Shown piece by piece: positions 17,629 to 27,348 of a DNA stretch of 64,000 bases. Positions within the stretch are counted from its first letter, which is position 1. Each line of letters begins with the position of its first letter. A program made the position numbers and the translations under genes. Location of the stretch: NCBI GenBank assembly GCA_016719785.1, contig JADJYJ010000017.1:124001-188000 (forward strand), read 5' to 3'. The stretch comes from Candidatus Amarolinea dominans. GTDB taxonomy: Bacteria > Chloroflexota > Anaerolineae > SSC4 > Amarolineaceae. The notes beneath the pieces were generated by a model. The model made no database searches. It was not told the DNA's origin and saw nothing but the letters and a program-made list of their open reading frames with translations.

Positions 17629-18426
17629 TTATCCAAGCCAGCGTTTCCGTCGCTTGTAGTGCTTGACGTCGCGGTAACTCTTGCGCGTTCCCACCTGCGT
17701 CAATCCCAGGTAGAACTCCTTGATGTCCTCGTTTTGAGCCAGCTGGCTGGCCGCGCCCTCCAGCACGATATGCCCGTTTTCCATGACGTAGGCCTGATCG
17801 GCGACGCTCAGGGCGATGCGGGCATTCTGCTCTACGAGCACGATGGACATACTGCCATCCTTGCTCAACTGCTTGATGACGTCGAAAATCTCGGCGACGA
17901 TCAAGGGGGCCAGGCCGAGCGAAGGCTCATCCAACATCATGATCTTGGGATGGGCCATGAGCGCCCGTCCGATGACCAGCATCTGCTGTTCACCGCCCGA
18001 CAGGTAGCCGCTGGTGCGCTGGCGCATCTCCTTGAGCTGGGGAAAATAGTGATAGACCCGTTCCAGGTCGCGTGCCGGTGAGGCGTCCGCGTGGGAGCGC
18101 CCCACCGCGCCGATGAGCAGGTTCTCCTCCACGGTGAGATGCCGAAAGAGGCGCCGCCCTTCCAACACCTGGATAATTCCCAGTTGCACGATGTCTTCCG
18201 GCGGCAAGTGCTCGATGCGCTGGCCGTCGAACTCGATGCTGCCGCGGGTGACTTTGCCCAACTGCGTGCGCAGCAGGCCGGAGATCGCGCGCAGCGTCGT
18301 GGTCTTGCCGGCGCCATTGGCCCCCAGCAGGCAGACGATTTTGCCTGGCGGAACCTCGACAGAAACCCCGCGCAACACCAGGACAACGTCGTGGTAGATT
18401 ACTTCGATGTTGTTGAGTTTGAGCAT
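17629..18426 (-). CDS. livF: Branched-chain amino acid/amide ABC transporter ATP-binding protein LivF
   Basis: ATPase of 265 aa. Walker A GANGAGKTTTLRAI, LivF-type signature YLSGGEQQMLVIGRAL, Walker B KIMMLDEPSLGLAPLIV and the H-loop-equivalent region LVEQNARIAL are all present. It would energise the LivHM permease with LivG. About 25 basic residues extend the C-terminus (KSYRDVKHYKRRKRWLG), which is unusual. The start at 18426 (MLKLNNIEVIY) matches the family; a longer frame adds 14 unrelated residues. Confidence 0.93.
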   Translation of the reverse strand: MLKLNNIEVIYHDVVLVLRGVSVEVPPGKIVCLLGANGAGKTTTLRAISGLLRTQLGKVTRGSIEFDGQRIEHLPPEDIVQLGIIQVLEGRRLFRHLTVEENLLIGAVGRSHADASPARDLERVYHYFPQLKEMRQRTSGYLSGGEQQMLVIGRALMAHPKIMMLDEPSLGLAPLIVAEIFDVIKQLSKDGSMSIVLVEQNARIALSVADQAYVMENGHIVLEGAASQLAQNEDIKEFYLGLTQVGTRKSYRDVKHYKRRKRWLG

Positions 18427-18581
18427 TTTCGATGACCATGGTTGCCTCATCCCGCCCCCGCGTCCCAAGAGCGTCAGGAGCGAGATGAGGCTTTTGTCGC
18501 CGCCGAATGAATTCGGGGCGAAAGGGCGTTCCGCCGCCAGGTCGGCCTGCGCCGACCGGCATCGCGTCCACGCAGGTCAGC

Positions 18582-18610
18582 GTAGAGACGTTGCAATGCA
18601 ACGTCTCTAC
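18582..18610 (-). terminator. Perfect 13-bp hairpin overlapping the binding-protein stop codon
   Basis: Arms GTAGAGACGTTGC and its exact complement flank a 3-nt loop at 18582-18610. The stop codon of the binding-protein gene lies in the right arm. It could stabilise the 3' end of the abundant binding-protein message or limit read-through into livF. There is no T-tract. Confidence 0.55.
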
Positions 18611-19968
18611 TGGGTCGGGCGCAGGTCGGGCGTCTGCGTCCAGTCCTGCAGGACGACGAACTTGTCCGGTCCGCCCTGAATCTGGCGAATCTGGGATTGG
18701 TGCGGTGAACGGCTGTTGTTCGAGTAGTCCACGCGGAACACGCCGCTCAGCGGTTCGTGCGGGCCAAGCGCAATCAGCGCGTCATGCACGGCCTCGCCCG
18801 TGAGATTGTCGTAGCCCACCGTGTCAACGGCCAGCCTGATGGCGTCCGCGGCCAGGTCCACGCCGGCAATCAACAGGAGATAGCCCACGTTGTGCTCGCC
18901 CTTGGTGCGCTTGTTGGCCGCAAAAAGTGCCTCCGCTTGTTGGATGCCCGCATTGCTGGCGTCGGTCCACCACAGGTAGGGGAAGGGAGTGATCAACCCA
19001 ACGCCATAGGCCGGCTGCGCCAGGAAGGCGTAGAGCGCCAGGTCCATGCCCCAGTTATCGGCGGCCACGACGAACTGATCGCGCAGCCCCAGGCTGTTGA
19101 GATCGTTCAGAAGGGCAGCCGGGCCAAAGGCCAGCGTATTGGTCCAGATGACGTTGGCGCCGGCGGCCTGCGCATTGAGGATGGCGGTTGTGGTGTCGGC
19201 CGTGGGGGATACGTCGTACTTCTCCTCGGCCACCAGTTCGACGCCCAGTTCCTTGAGATAGGCGCGGCTCTCGGTGGTCAAACCACCCTGGCCGAACGCG
19301 CTCGGCCAACTAACATAGGCCAACTTGATGGTATCGCCGGCGCCTGTGGGTTTGTGCTTGGCCCAGTTATCCTTCAGATACTTCATGACCAGGCCGAGTT
19401 GATCGGGGTAGATCGGGCCGAGGCCAAAGGTGTAGCCTGAGTTGACGTAGAACGCCTTGGAGGAAAGGCCGGCGGCGATGTTCGGAATTTTGTCCTGTAC
19501 GAAGCGCGGAGCCAGCGCTTCTGCTTCGCCTGAGCCGTAGGTGATCATCAGGAGGACATTCTTGTCCTCGCCTGTGAAACGCTCATACGCGGCAACCGCC
19601 TCATCAACGCTGCCGGCCGTGTCGGCGAACTTGATGGCGAGCTGCGCGCCATAGATGCCGCCGGCGGCATTGACCGCGGCGATGGCATCCTCGGCGCCAT
19701 GCACCAGGGGTCCGGTGATGGACGCGTAGGGGCCGGAGAGGTCGCCAAAATGGTACAGGGTAATCGTCTTACCCTTGAGGTCGGGCGGCCCAACCGTCGG
19801 TGTGGGCGGCGGCGGCGTGGGCGTGGGCGGAACAGGCGTCGCTGTGGGCGGCACCGTTGTGGCGGTAGGTGGGACGGGCGTGGCGGTGGGGGGGACCGGC
19901 GTGGCCTGCGGCGCGCAGGCGGCCAGCAAAACCGCAATCACAATCAGGGTCAACAGATGTCTACGCAT
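18607..19968 (-). CDS. Branched-chain amino acid/amide ABC transporter substrate-binding lipoprotein
   Basis: Protein of 453 aa (LivJ/UrtA type, Peripla_BP_6). It starts with a lipoprotein signal (MRRHLLTLIVIAVLLAAC, lipobox LLAAC) and then a Pro/Thr-rich linker of PTATPVPP-like repeats (about residues 22-60). The periplasmic-binding fold follows (TLYHFGDLSGPYASITGP, YGSGEAEALAPRFV). It should be anchored outside the membrane and deliver ligand to LivHM. GGAGAAG precedes the ATG. About 200 bp separate it from livM with nothing recognisable. Confidence 0.9.
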   Translation of the reverse strand: MRRHLLTLIVIAVLLAACAPQATPVPPTATPVPPTATTVPPTATPVPPTPTPPPPTPTVGPPDLKGKTITLYHFGDLSGPYASITGPLVHGAEDAIAAVNAAGGIYGAQLAIKFADTAGSVDEAVAAYERFTGEDKNVLLMITYGSGEAEALAPRFVQDKIPNIAAGLSSKAFYVNSGYTFGLGPIYPDQLGLVMKYLKDNWAKHKPTGAGDTIKLAYVSWPSAFGQGGLTTESRAYLKELGVELVAEEKYDVSPTADTTTAILNAQAAGANVIWTNTLAFGPAALLNDLNSLGLRDQFVVAADNWGMDLALYAFLAQPAYGVGLITPFPYLWWTDASNAGIQQAEALFAANKRTKGEHNVGYLLLIAGVDLAADAIRLAVDTVGYDNLTGEAVHDALIALGPHEPLSGVFRVDYSNNSRSPHQSQIRQIQGGPDKFVVLQDWTQTPDLRPTQ

Positions 19969-20170
19969 GGTATCTCTTCTCCTTCAGGTCGTATGAGGCA
20001 CGCGAACGTGCTGTGGGGTTGCCAATGCCAGGCTCATGCCTGTGACGCGACGGAGGGTGGGCAAGAGGGGAACGGCGTTGCTTGACAAGTTTCGACTGAC
20101 GTCAAAAGACGGCGACAATCTCGCCATGTGGTGGCAAATCAGACGATAAAATCACCTCCTTCATCGGATG

Positions 20171-21232
20171 CTAGTGCGAAAACGGTCTCAGCCGCCAGGC
20201 CGCTTTCAACATCTGCCAGCGGTGCGATAGGCCGCGCGGCTCGAAGATCAAGAAGAACATCAGCGCGCTGCCAAAGAAGAGCGGGCGCATGGCCTGCACC
20301 GCGCCGATCGGGCTGCCGGGGAACAGGCCAACATAGATCGGCCCTAACAGCGTCGCGGCTTCGATCAACAGCTCGACCAAGATCGCGCCCAGAATGGGGC
20401 CCAGACTGGTGCCGAGACCGCCGACAACCAACATCCCCATCAGGAAGATGGAATCGGTGAGGTTGAAGGTTTCAGAGTTGATGTGCCGCAGTTGATGAGC
20501 CGAGAGCGCGCCGGCAATGCCCGCGTAGACCGCGGCCAGGAAGAAAGCCTGGAGCTTGTAGGTGAAGAGGTTGACCCCCAGCAGTTCCGCGGCCAGGTCA
20601 TGATCGCGGATGGAGACGAAGGCGCGCCCCAGGCGCGAACGGGCGACGTTGTGGGCCACCACGGTGGTGATGATCAGAACCGTGAGGGTCAGGGCCAGAT
20701 AGCGACTGGCCTCGTTGAACTGATAGCCGAACAGCTCCGGCACGCTCACATTGATGCCCTGCGCGCCGTTGAGCAGCGCAGGAAAGGCGTTGCGCGTAAA
20801 CCAGGGAATGATGAACTGCGCGGCCAGGGTGGCCATGACCAGGTAGAAGCCCTTGACCCGCAGCGAGGGCAGGCCGAAGAGCAAGCCAACCAGGCCGGCG
20901 CCGACCGCCGCGGCGGGTAGAGCCAGGAAGAAGGACCAGCCCAGGTTGTTGACCAGCAGCGCGGAGATGTACCCGCCCGTGGTCATGAACGCGGCCTGGC
21001 CCAGGGAGATCTGGCCGGTGTAGCCGGTGAGCAGGTTCAACCCCTGGACCGCGATGATGGTGATGCCGATCCGGTTGACCAGGCTGACCACGCTGGGGCT
21101 GGCGTAGAGGGGAAGCGTGTAGAGGGCCAGGATGAACAACCCAAGCAGACCCCATTGCCAGGGCCGGCGCAGGGTGGCCATGTCATACGCGTAGCTTTCG
21201 TCGAACTCGCCGGCTGGACGCAAGACCGCCAT
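20171..21232 (-). CDS. livM: Branched-chain amino acid/amide ABC transporter permease LivM
   Basis: Permease of 353 aa with about ten membrane segments. Family motifs are LLTGYTGQISLGQAAFMTTG and the cytoplasmic EAA-like loop RSRLGRAFVSIRDHDLAAELLGV. GMLVVGGLGTSLGPILGA follows. It starts 3 nt after livH, so translation is probably coupled. Confidence 0.93.
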   Translation of the reverse strand: MAVLRPAGEFDESYAYDMATLRRPWQWGLLGLFILALYTLPLYASPSVVSLVNRIGITIIAVQGLNLLTGYTGQISLGQAAFMTTGGYISALLVNNLGWSFFLALPAAAVGAGLVGLLFGLPSLRVKGFYLVMATLAAQFIIPWFTRNAFPALLNGAQGINVSVPELFGYQFNEASRYLALTLTVLIITTVVAHNVARSRLGRAFVSIRDHDLAAELLGVNLFTYKLQAFFLAAVYAGIAGALSAHQLRHINSETFNLTDSIFLMGMLVVGGLGTSLGPILGAILVELLIEAATLLGPIYVGLFPGSPIGAVQAMRPLFFGSALMFFLIFEPRGLSHRWQMLKAAWRLRPFSH

Positions 21233-21235
21233 TCG

Positions 21236-22156
21236 TTAAATCCTCTCGATTCGTTTCTGACCCAAGAGGCCTTCAGGGCGCAGCAGGAGGACCACCATGA
21301 GGACGACATAGGGCATGATCTCGGCTGCGTTGCGGATCAACTGCACCTGCGAGACAGCCACCAGGCCCTGCGCCAGACCGATGAGCAGGCCGCCAATGAT
21401 GGTGCCTGGGATAGATTCCAGGCCGCCTAACAACACAGCCGGAAAGGCCGCCAGAACAACGATGGACAGGCTCAAGTCCAGGCCGCTGGAGGTGGCGAGC
21501 AGAATGCCCCCCGTCGTTGCGACCACACCGGCCAATGCCCACGAGATGCCGAAGATGCGATGGATGCGCAGGCCGATGCTCTGCGCCAGTTCGTGATCTT
21601 CCGATGTGCCGCGCATGGCCAAGCCGGTGCGTGTAAAGCGGAAGAATGCGCCAATGACAATCACACCGAGGATGGCAATCACGAACGACCAGACCAGGTT
21701 CTGTTTCAGGATGACGGCGATCGGTTTGTCGTTGAACACGAACGGGGTGATGATCTTGTAGGGGTTGGCCGCGGAAAAGATCTGCGGAAAATTGCGCTGA
21801 ACGCCGCCAAACAGGAGTAGGGCCAGGCCCTGTAAAACCTGGCTGAGTCCCAACGTCATCAGGATGATGGAGAGCAGCGGTTGACCGGTCATGGGGCGCA
21901 GGGCCAGGCGCTCGATGGCAAAGCCGAAAAATGCCGACAGGATCAAGGCCAGGACGATGGCAAGCCACAGCGGCAGGCCGAGTTCGACCGCTAACCACCA
22001 GGTGACCAACGTGCCCATGAGCAGCAGTTGGCCCTGGGCAAAGTTGAAGATGTACGAGGACTTGAAGATCAAGACCAGTCCCAGCCCCATCAAGGCGATC
22101 GGGCCGCCGGCCAGCAGGCCGGTAACGGCGAATTGCGGTAGCAGTTGCCAGTTCAT
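21236..22156 (-). CDS. livH: Branched-chain amino acid/amide ABC transporter permease LivH
   Basis: Permease of 306 aa. Conserved segments include GPIALMGLGLVLIFKSSYIF, NFAQGQLLLMGTL, RTGLAMRGTSEDHELAQSIG and VLLGGLESIPGTIIGGLLIG. The ATG at 22156 (MNWQLLPQF) follows GGAGAGGAG; the frame upstream lies within the acyl-CoA ligase gene and is not homologous. It lies 13 bp after that gene and 3 bp before livM. Confidence 0.93.
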   Translation of the reverse strand: MNWQLLPQFAVTGLLAGGPIALMGLGLVLIFKSSYIFNFAQGQLLLMGTLVTWWLAVELGLPLWLAIVLALILSAFFGFAIERLALRPMTGQPLLSIILMTLGLSQVLQGLALLLFGGVQRNFPQIFSAANPYKIITPFVFNDKPIAVILKQNLVWSFVIAILGVIVIGAFFRFTRTGLAMRGTSEDHELAQSIGLRIHRIFGISWALAGVVATTGGILLATSSGLDLSLSIVVLAAFPAVLLGGLESIPGTIIGGLLIGLAQGLVAVSQVQLIRNAAEIMPYVVLMVVLLLRPEGLLGQKRIERI

Positions 22157-22169
22157 GGCGCTCCTCTCC

Positions 22170-24083
22170 TCACGGCGTCTCGATGCGCAGCGTCGTGGCG
22201 ATGACGCTCTCACGGCCATCGCGATAGGTGACGGTGGCGCTGACGTTGGCCGCGGGCAGGCCAGCGTAGATAGCTGCAATGATGTCGGCGTAACGTTCCG
22301 CAAGAAAGGCGCGGCGCAGTTTGCGTGTGCGGGTCATTTCACCCTCATCGGCGTCGAACTCCTTGTGCAGCAGAACGAACTTATGCACCCGCGCAGGCGT
22401 GGGCAGGGTGTGGTTGACCTCAGCCACGTCCTGGCGGATCAGTTCGTACACCTCCGGCTTCTGCGCCAGGTCGGTGTAGGTGGTGAAAGCCAGGCCGCGC
22501 TTCTCAGCCCAGCGGCCGACGTTGTCGAAATCAATGGTGATGAGGGCCGCGACGAAACGTTGCTGCGGCCCGCCAAGCGTCAAGGCATGGCTGATGTAGG
22601 GACTGAACTTGAGCCGCCCTTCGATATATTGCGGGGAATACCGATCGCCGCTGCTCAGTTCGATCATATCCTTCATACGATCCAGGTAGATGAGGTGGCC
22701 ATCTTCGTCAATATGTCCGGCATCGCCGGTGTGAAACCAGCGCACGCCCCGGTCGTCCACCTCGATGACGGCGGCCGTGGCCTGTGGGTCCTTGTGGTAG
22801 CCCAAGAAGAGGCCGGGGCCGGCCAGGAGGATTTCGCCCGCGGTTGAAATGCGCATGGCCGAGCCGGTCAGCGGGGCGCCGAGCGACTCGAACTTGATAT
22901 CGCCATGGCGATGCGTCACCGCGCCGCCCGTAATCTCGGTGGAGCCGTAGATCTGCTGTATGGATAAGCCCAGGGCCTGGAAGAAGCGCATGACATCGGG
23001 GCTGAGGGCCGCGCCGGCGGTGTACGCGGCGCGCGCCTTGTGCAAGCCAAACTGGCTGCGCAAGGGGTGAAAGACGATCAGATTGCCTAGCTGGTAGAGC
23101 AGGCGCCAGAGTAATGGCGCCGGCTGTTTGCGAAACTGGAAATCGGCCACCTTGTAGCCGACCGGCAAGAACAGCCGGTAGAGCAGGCGATTGATCGTGC
23201 TGCTGTCCAGCATGCGGGCGCGGATCGTGGCGACCAGGTTTTCCCACAGGCGCGAGTTGTAGAGCAAGGAGTCCGGCGAGATTTCACGGATATTCTGCTG
23301 CACGGTGGCCGGCCCTTCGGCGAAGTTGAGGATCACCCCGTCCACGGTGTGGGGAGCGATGTCGAGCGCGGCGCCGCCAATCCAGGCCATCGGAATGAAG
23401 GAGACGTAGTTGTCACTGTCGCGACGGGGGTCAATCTCGCCAAACGCGGCCACCGCGTAGGTGAAGTTGCCATGACTGAGCATGGCGCCCTTGGGCAGGC
23501 CGGTGGTGCCAGAGGTGTAGCAGAACATGGCCGCATCGTCCTTCTTGCCCCGCGCAACCAGGGCGTCGAAGCGCGCCGGCTCCTGGGCCGCGGCCTGCTG
23601 CCCCAGTTCCCGGACCGCCTGGAAAGGCATCAGCCAGGGATCGTGGTAGGACCAGAGGCCACGGTCATCCCAATAGATGACGCGTTTGACCAAAGGCAGG
23701 TTGGGTTTGATCTCCAAGAGCTTGTCGCACTGTTCCTGGTCTCCGGCCAGGACGAAGGTAGCATCCGCATGGGTGACAATGTACTCGACTTCGCGTGGGG
23801 TGACATCGGTGAAGATACCGACGACGGCCGCACCGGCGGCCATGATGGCCAGCGCGCCCCAGAGGTACTCGCAGTCGTTGTCGCCGATGATGGCGACGCG
23901 ATCACCAGCCTGCAGGCCCAACTCGAGCAGTCCCTGGCTGAACGCGCTCACCTGCGCATACTCCTGCTCCCAGGAATACGCCTGCCAGATTCCCAGGTTT
24001 TTTTGGCGCACAGCGATTTTGGCGCTGCCGCGGTAGCGGCGCACATTCTCCAACCAGAACTGACTCAACGTTTCCGGCGGCAT
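22170..24083 (-). CDS. Long-chain acyl-CoA synthetase (AMP-forming)
   Basis: Protein of 637 aa of the ANL superfamily. Complete ATP-binding motif YTSGTTGLPKGAMLSHGN, IYGSTEITGG and the downstream GVRWFHTGDAGHID and LDRMKDMIELSSGDRYSP motifs are present. It should activate fatty or related carboxylic acids to CoA thioesters at the inner membrane face. Its position between livG and livH is a recurring arrangement for this class of Liv-type transporter in which a FadD-like gene sits inside the cluster. Substrate remains inferred. Confidence 0.88.
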   Translation of the reverse strand: MPPETLSQFWLENVRRYRGSAKIAVRQKNLGIWQAYSWEQEYAQVSAFSQGLLELGLQAGDRVAIIGDNDCEYLWGALAIMAAGAAVVGIFTDVTPREVEYIVTHADATFVLAGDQEQCDKLLEIKPNLPLVKRVIYWDDRGLWSYHDPWLMPFQAVRELGQQAAAQEPARFDALVARGKKDDAAMFCYTSGTTGLPKGAMLSHGNFTYAVAAFGEIDPRRDSDNYVSFIPMAWIGGAALDIAPHTVDGVILNFAEGPATVQQNIREISPDSLLYNSRLWENLVATIRARMLDSSTINRLLYRLFLPVGYKVADFQFRKQPAPLLWRLLYQLGNLIVFHPLRSQFGLHKARAAYTAGAALSPDVMRFFQALGLSIQQIYGSTEITGGAVTHRHGDIKFESLGAPLTGSAMRISTAGEILLAGPGLFLGYHKDPQATAAVIEVDDRGVRWFHTGDAGHIDEDGHLIYLDRMKDMIELSSGDRYSPQYIEGRLKFSPYISHALTLGGPQQRFVAALITIDFDNVGRWAEKRGLAFTTYTDLAQKPEVYELIRQDVAEVNHTLPTPARVHKFVLLHKEFDADEGEMTRTRKLRRAFLAERYADIIAAIYAGLPAANVSATVTYRDGRESVIATTLRIETP

Positions 24084-24166
24084 GGAGTAGTCCTACCTCT
24101 GTTCTGATTCGTGACGGACAAGCAACGCAACCACACCGACTGCGGTCGGGCGCAGATGTCCCCGCG

Positions 24167-24949
24167 TTACGCGCTCTGCTCCTGACCGAGATAGGCCCGA
24201 ATGACATCCGGATTGTTCTTGATCTCATCCGGCGCGCCTTCGGCGATCTTTTGACCGAAATCGAGTACGACCACACGATCGGCGATGTCCATGACCAGGC
24301 CCATGTCATGTTCGATCAGGACGATGGTCAGACCGCGGCGCTCGTGGATGTCAAGGATGAAGCGCGCCATGTCTTCTTTCTCCTCCTGGTTCATGCCGGT
24401 CATCGGCTCGTCCAGGAGCAGCAGGCTCGGTTCCAGGGCCAGGGCGCGGCCCAGTTCAACCCGTTTGCGCAAGCCATGGGGCAGCGCGCCCACCACCGTC
24501 TTGCGATGATGTTCTATTTCAAGGAAGTCAATGATCTCTTCGACCACGCGGCGGTGGGCGATGTCTTCGCGATGGGCCAGGCCCCAGTAGAGCAGACACT
24601 GAAGCAGGCCGGCGTGCATATGAATATGGCGTGCGGCCATCAGGTTGTCCAGGGTGCTGAGGCCGGTGTAGAGCGCAAGGTTCTGAAAGGTGCGGGCAAT
24701 CCCGAGTTGCGGAATACGAAAAGAGGGCAGACGTGTCAGGTCGTGACCCTGGTAGAGGATGCGTCCCTGCTGCGGTTTGTAGAAGCCGTTGATGCAGTTG
24801 AGCAGGCTGGTCTTACCAGCGCCATTGGGGCCGATGATGGCCAGGATTTCGCCCTGGTGTACCGTGGTGGAGACGCGCGCCAGCGTTTGCGAACGGCCAA
24901 AGCTCAGCGAGATGCTGTCCACGACAAGTTGAACCACGGGCACGACCAT
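24167..24949 (-). CDS. livG: Branched-chain amino acid/amide ABC transporter ATP-binding protein LivG
   Basis: ATPase of 260 aa. Walker A GPNGAGKTSLLNCI, Walker B LLLLDEPMTGMNQEEKED and H-loop LIEHDMGLVMDIADRV are clear. The signature motif reads LPHGLRKRVELGRALA rather than LSYGQQR-type. ARTFQNLALYTGLSTLDNLM is typical of LivG. It is the first gene of the transporter run (24949 down to 16388), with AGGAG before the ATG. No convincing promoter was found in the 137 bp upstream. Confidence 0.93.
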   Translation of the reverse strand: MVVPVVQLVVDSISLSFGRSQTLARVSTTVHQGEILAIIGPNGAGKTSLLNCINGFYKPQQGRILYQGHDLTRLPSFRIPQLGIARTFQNLALYTGLSTLDNLMAARHIHMHAGLLQCLLYWGLAHREDIAHRRVVEEIIDFLEIEHHRKTVVGALPHGLRKRVELGRALALEPSLLLLDEPMTGMNQEEKEDMARFILDIHERRGLTIVLIEHDMGLVMDIADRVVVLDFGQKIAEGAPDEIKNNPDVIRAYLGQEQSA

Positions 24950-25086
24950 CGGTTCTCCTGCAGTAATACGGTGACTACATCTTGGAACAGGGAGGGGGAG
25001 AAGAAAAACAAACGATGCGGATTCTGGTGAATCAAATGGCGCTTATCAGGTGATGAGGGTCTATTGTATTCAGTTTGGGTGTCTTG

Positions 25087-26664
25087 TCAAAACACGTTGC
25101 ACAAGAGGGTGCGGGGCGCGTGCGAACAGCCAGGCGCCCCATCGAGATAGCGCACAAATTGCGATGTGAATCCCCTGAGGACAAGGAGCAGCCTACCGGA
25201 GACCGGCTGTGCCGTTGGTGTGGGCACAGGCGTGTCGGTTGGCGGTACCGGCGTGTCGGTCGGCGGTACCGGCGTGTCGGTCGGCGGCGCGGGCGTATCC
25301 GTGGGCGTATCCGTGGGCGGCACAGGCGTGTCGGTCGGCGCCTCGGTCGGCGTCGGGGTGACGTCCGCATCGGTCGGCGTGGGGGTGGCGTCCGCATCGG
25401 TCGGCGTGGGGGTGGCGTCCGCCTCGGTCGGCGTCGGGGTGATGTCCGCCTCGGTCGGCGTCGGGGTGATGTCCGCCTCGGTCGGCGTCGGGGTGACGTC
25501 GAGCGTGGGTGTTGCCGTGCCATCGGCCGGCGTGGCCGTTTCGGTGACCGTCACGGTCATGTCAGGCGGTGTGGTCGTCATGGTCGGCGTCAGGTCGCCG
25601 GGCGTGGGCGTGGGCGTGGGCGTGGCGGTCCAGACCAGGGTGGGCGTGGGCGTAGCCAGGGGCGTGCGCGTGGGGGTAGCGGTGCGCCGGGGCGTATTCG
25701 TCGGTCGCGGCGTGTTGGTCGGCGGTCGCCGGGTGGGGCGTGGCTTGAGGGTGGGCTTGGGCATCGGCGTCTTGCCGGGCGCCAGGGTCGGTGTAGGCCC
25801 CAGGGTCGGCGTCGCCTGCGGCGGCAGGCTGTACAGGGGCTTCCACTCGGGAATCACAAGTGAGGTAGCGTGGGCCAAGCCAAAACCAGGATCGGTGACA
25901 CCCTCGATGATGACCATGACGTTGCGTTCCAGGCGATCGTCCCACAACTCTGGCGGCACCCTGATTTTCAGTCCGGGGTCCAAGAAGATGATGTGCTGAT
26001 TAGGATGGACGCCTGAAACCATCCCGGTCAGGCGAAATCGGACCGAAGGCCTGAGATAGAGTGCTTGCTGTAGTTCGCGTGTGCGCTCCTCGTCGAAGGT
26101 ACGATTGATCTTCTCGGCATCCTGTGGATACGCGGCAAGGCTGGCTGCCAGGCCAACAGACTTACTCGCAAACTTGATAGGATACAGAGCGTCCCCGGGC
26201 AGGGCGGCTTCGGCCACGGACAGGGTGGCTGTGCCGAATGTGATGATGGCCAACAAAACGAGCATCGTGGCCCAGGCCGGGCTGAGCGGTCGCGTGGACA
26301 TGAACGGCTCCAGGAGTCGTTCCCACCAGGTGCGCGCCGGGGCCGGGCGCTGACGCGGTAAGGCCGCAGAGCGGGCCGGTCGTGCCGGCGACGTCGCCGG
26401 TACGCGCGGCGGTGGGGGCGTCATCCGGGCAGCCGCGGCCAGAAACTGGTGGCGGATCTCTCCCTGCAGCCGAGCCGGCGGCGGGACAGGTGCGGCCAGC
26501 GTCTGCAGCGTGGGCACGAAGGCCAGTGCTGCGGCTAGTTCAGCCATCTGCTCAGGGTAGCGGCTCAGCTCCGGGTAGCTGGCCAGGCATTCGGCGATGC
26601 TGGCGCCCTGCTCGATACGGACGCAGCACACCTCGAAGATGGAATCGAAAAATAACTCGCTCAT
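25087..26664 (-). CDS. DUF5667-like membrane protein with long Pro/Thr-rich tail, ECF-sigma partner
   Basis: Protein of 525 aa. The cytoplasmic N-terminus (about 1-165) is followed by one membrane segment (about 170-192) and the DUF5667-type motif AALPGDALYPIKFASKS. A conserved extracellular region to about 300 is followed by about 200 residues of PTATP/TPTPTEAD-type repeats, then a short tail. The ATG overlaps the sigma-factor stop by 4 bp, so it is probably the sigma factor's membrane-bound regulator, though no zinc anti-sigma motif (HxxxCxxC) is visible. The low-complexity tail may span or bind the envelope. Confidence 0.7.
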   Translation of the reverse strand: MSELFFDSIFEVCCVRIEQGASIAECLASYPELSRYPEQMAELAAALAFVPTLQTLAAPVPPPARLQGEIRHQFLAAAARMTPPPPRVPATSPARPARSAALPRQRPAPARTWWERLLEPFMSTRPLSPAWATMLVLLAIITFGTATLSVAEAALPGDALYPIKFASKSVGLAASLAAYPQDAEKINRTFDEERTRELQQALYLRPSVRFRLTGMVSGVHPNQHIIFLDPGLKIRVPPELWDDRLERNVMVIIEGVTDPGFGLAHATSLVIPEWKPLYSLPPQATPTLGPTPTLAPGKTPMPKPTLKPRPTRRPPTNTPRPTNTPRRTATPTRTPLATPTPTLVWTATPTPTPTPGDLTPTMTTTPPDMTVTVTETATPADGTATPTLDVTPTPTEADITPTPTEADITPTPTEADATPTPTDADATPTPTDADVTPTPTEAPTDTPVPPTDTPTDTPAPPTDTPVPPTDTPVPPTDTPVPTPTAQPVSGRLLLVLRGFTSQFVRYLDGAPGCSHAPRTLLCNVF

Positions 26665-27239
26665 GACTCGCCTTCCATCATACGGCGCAGGGCAATGACG
26701 GCACGATACTGTAAGGCTTTGACGGCGCCCTCGCTCTTTCCAATGATTTGTGCAACCTCGGCAATACTACGTTCTTCTAAAAACCGCAGCGAAACAACCT
26801 GTGCCTGTTCCTCGGTCAGTCGGGTGATGGCCGCGCGCAAATGATCTCCGGCCAGGCGCTGCTCGGCACTGTCCACAGGGTCGTGCCGTTCACTCGGCAT
26901 ATCAGGGGCATCATCCAGGCCAACCTGGCTGCTGCGGCCGCGGCGCCGGAAATGATCCACCACCAAGTTGTGGGCAATACGGTAGAGCCAGCCCGAGAAC
27001 GACGTAGTCCAGGCATGATCGTTACGTATGGCTTCCAACATACGTAAGAACACCTGCCCGGTCAAGTCCTCAGCCAGGGTGGCATCTCCAACCCGGTGAT
27101 AGACATAGCTGTGGATGCGTGCGGCGTACAGGTCATAAACCTGACTCAGGGCTTGCGGGTCACAAGTCCGCGCACGCTCCAGTAACCTCGCCTCGTGCAG
27201 CGAGGTTACCGTGGGCACCCGCTTTTCGTCTGTGTTCAA
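26661..27239 (-). CDS. ECF-type RNA polymerase sigma factor
   Basis: Sigma-70 family factor of 192 aa. Region 2 is at about residues 30-100 (YDLYAARIHSYVYHRVGDA, FSGWLYRIAHNLVVDHFRRR). Region 4 is at about 130-185 (LTEEQAQVVSLRFLEERS, IIGKSEGAVKALQYRAV). The start codon is TTG at 27239; a GTG seven codons in is an alternative. It is coupled to the downstream membrane protein by an ATGA overlap. Which genes it controls cannot be read here. Confidence 0.92.
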   Translation of the reverse strand: MNTDEKRVPTVTSLHEARLLERARTCDPQALSQVYDLYAARIHSYVYHRVGDATLAEDLTGQVFLRMLEAIRNDHAWTTSFSGWLYRIAHNLVVDHFRRRGRSSQVGLDDAPDMPSERHDPVDSAEQRLAGDHLRAAITRLTEEQAQVVSLRFLEERSIAEVAQIIGKSEGAVKALQYRAVIALRRMMEGES

Positions 27240-27348
27240 TGATGAAAGACGTCCATGAAACTGAAAAGACTACGCACCCAAAGGCCCAGTTTGGCACGCC
27301 GGGCCAGATTTGATTGGCTGGCAGTTACAGACGACGAGAGAGCAGGCG

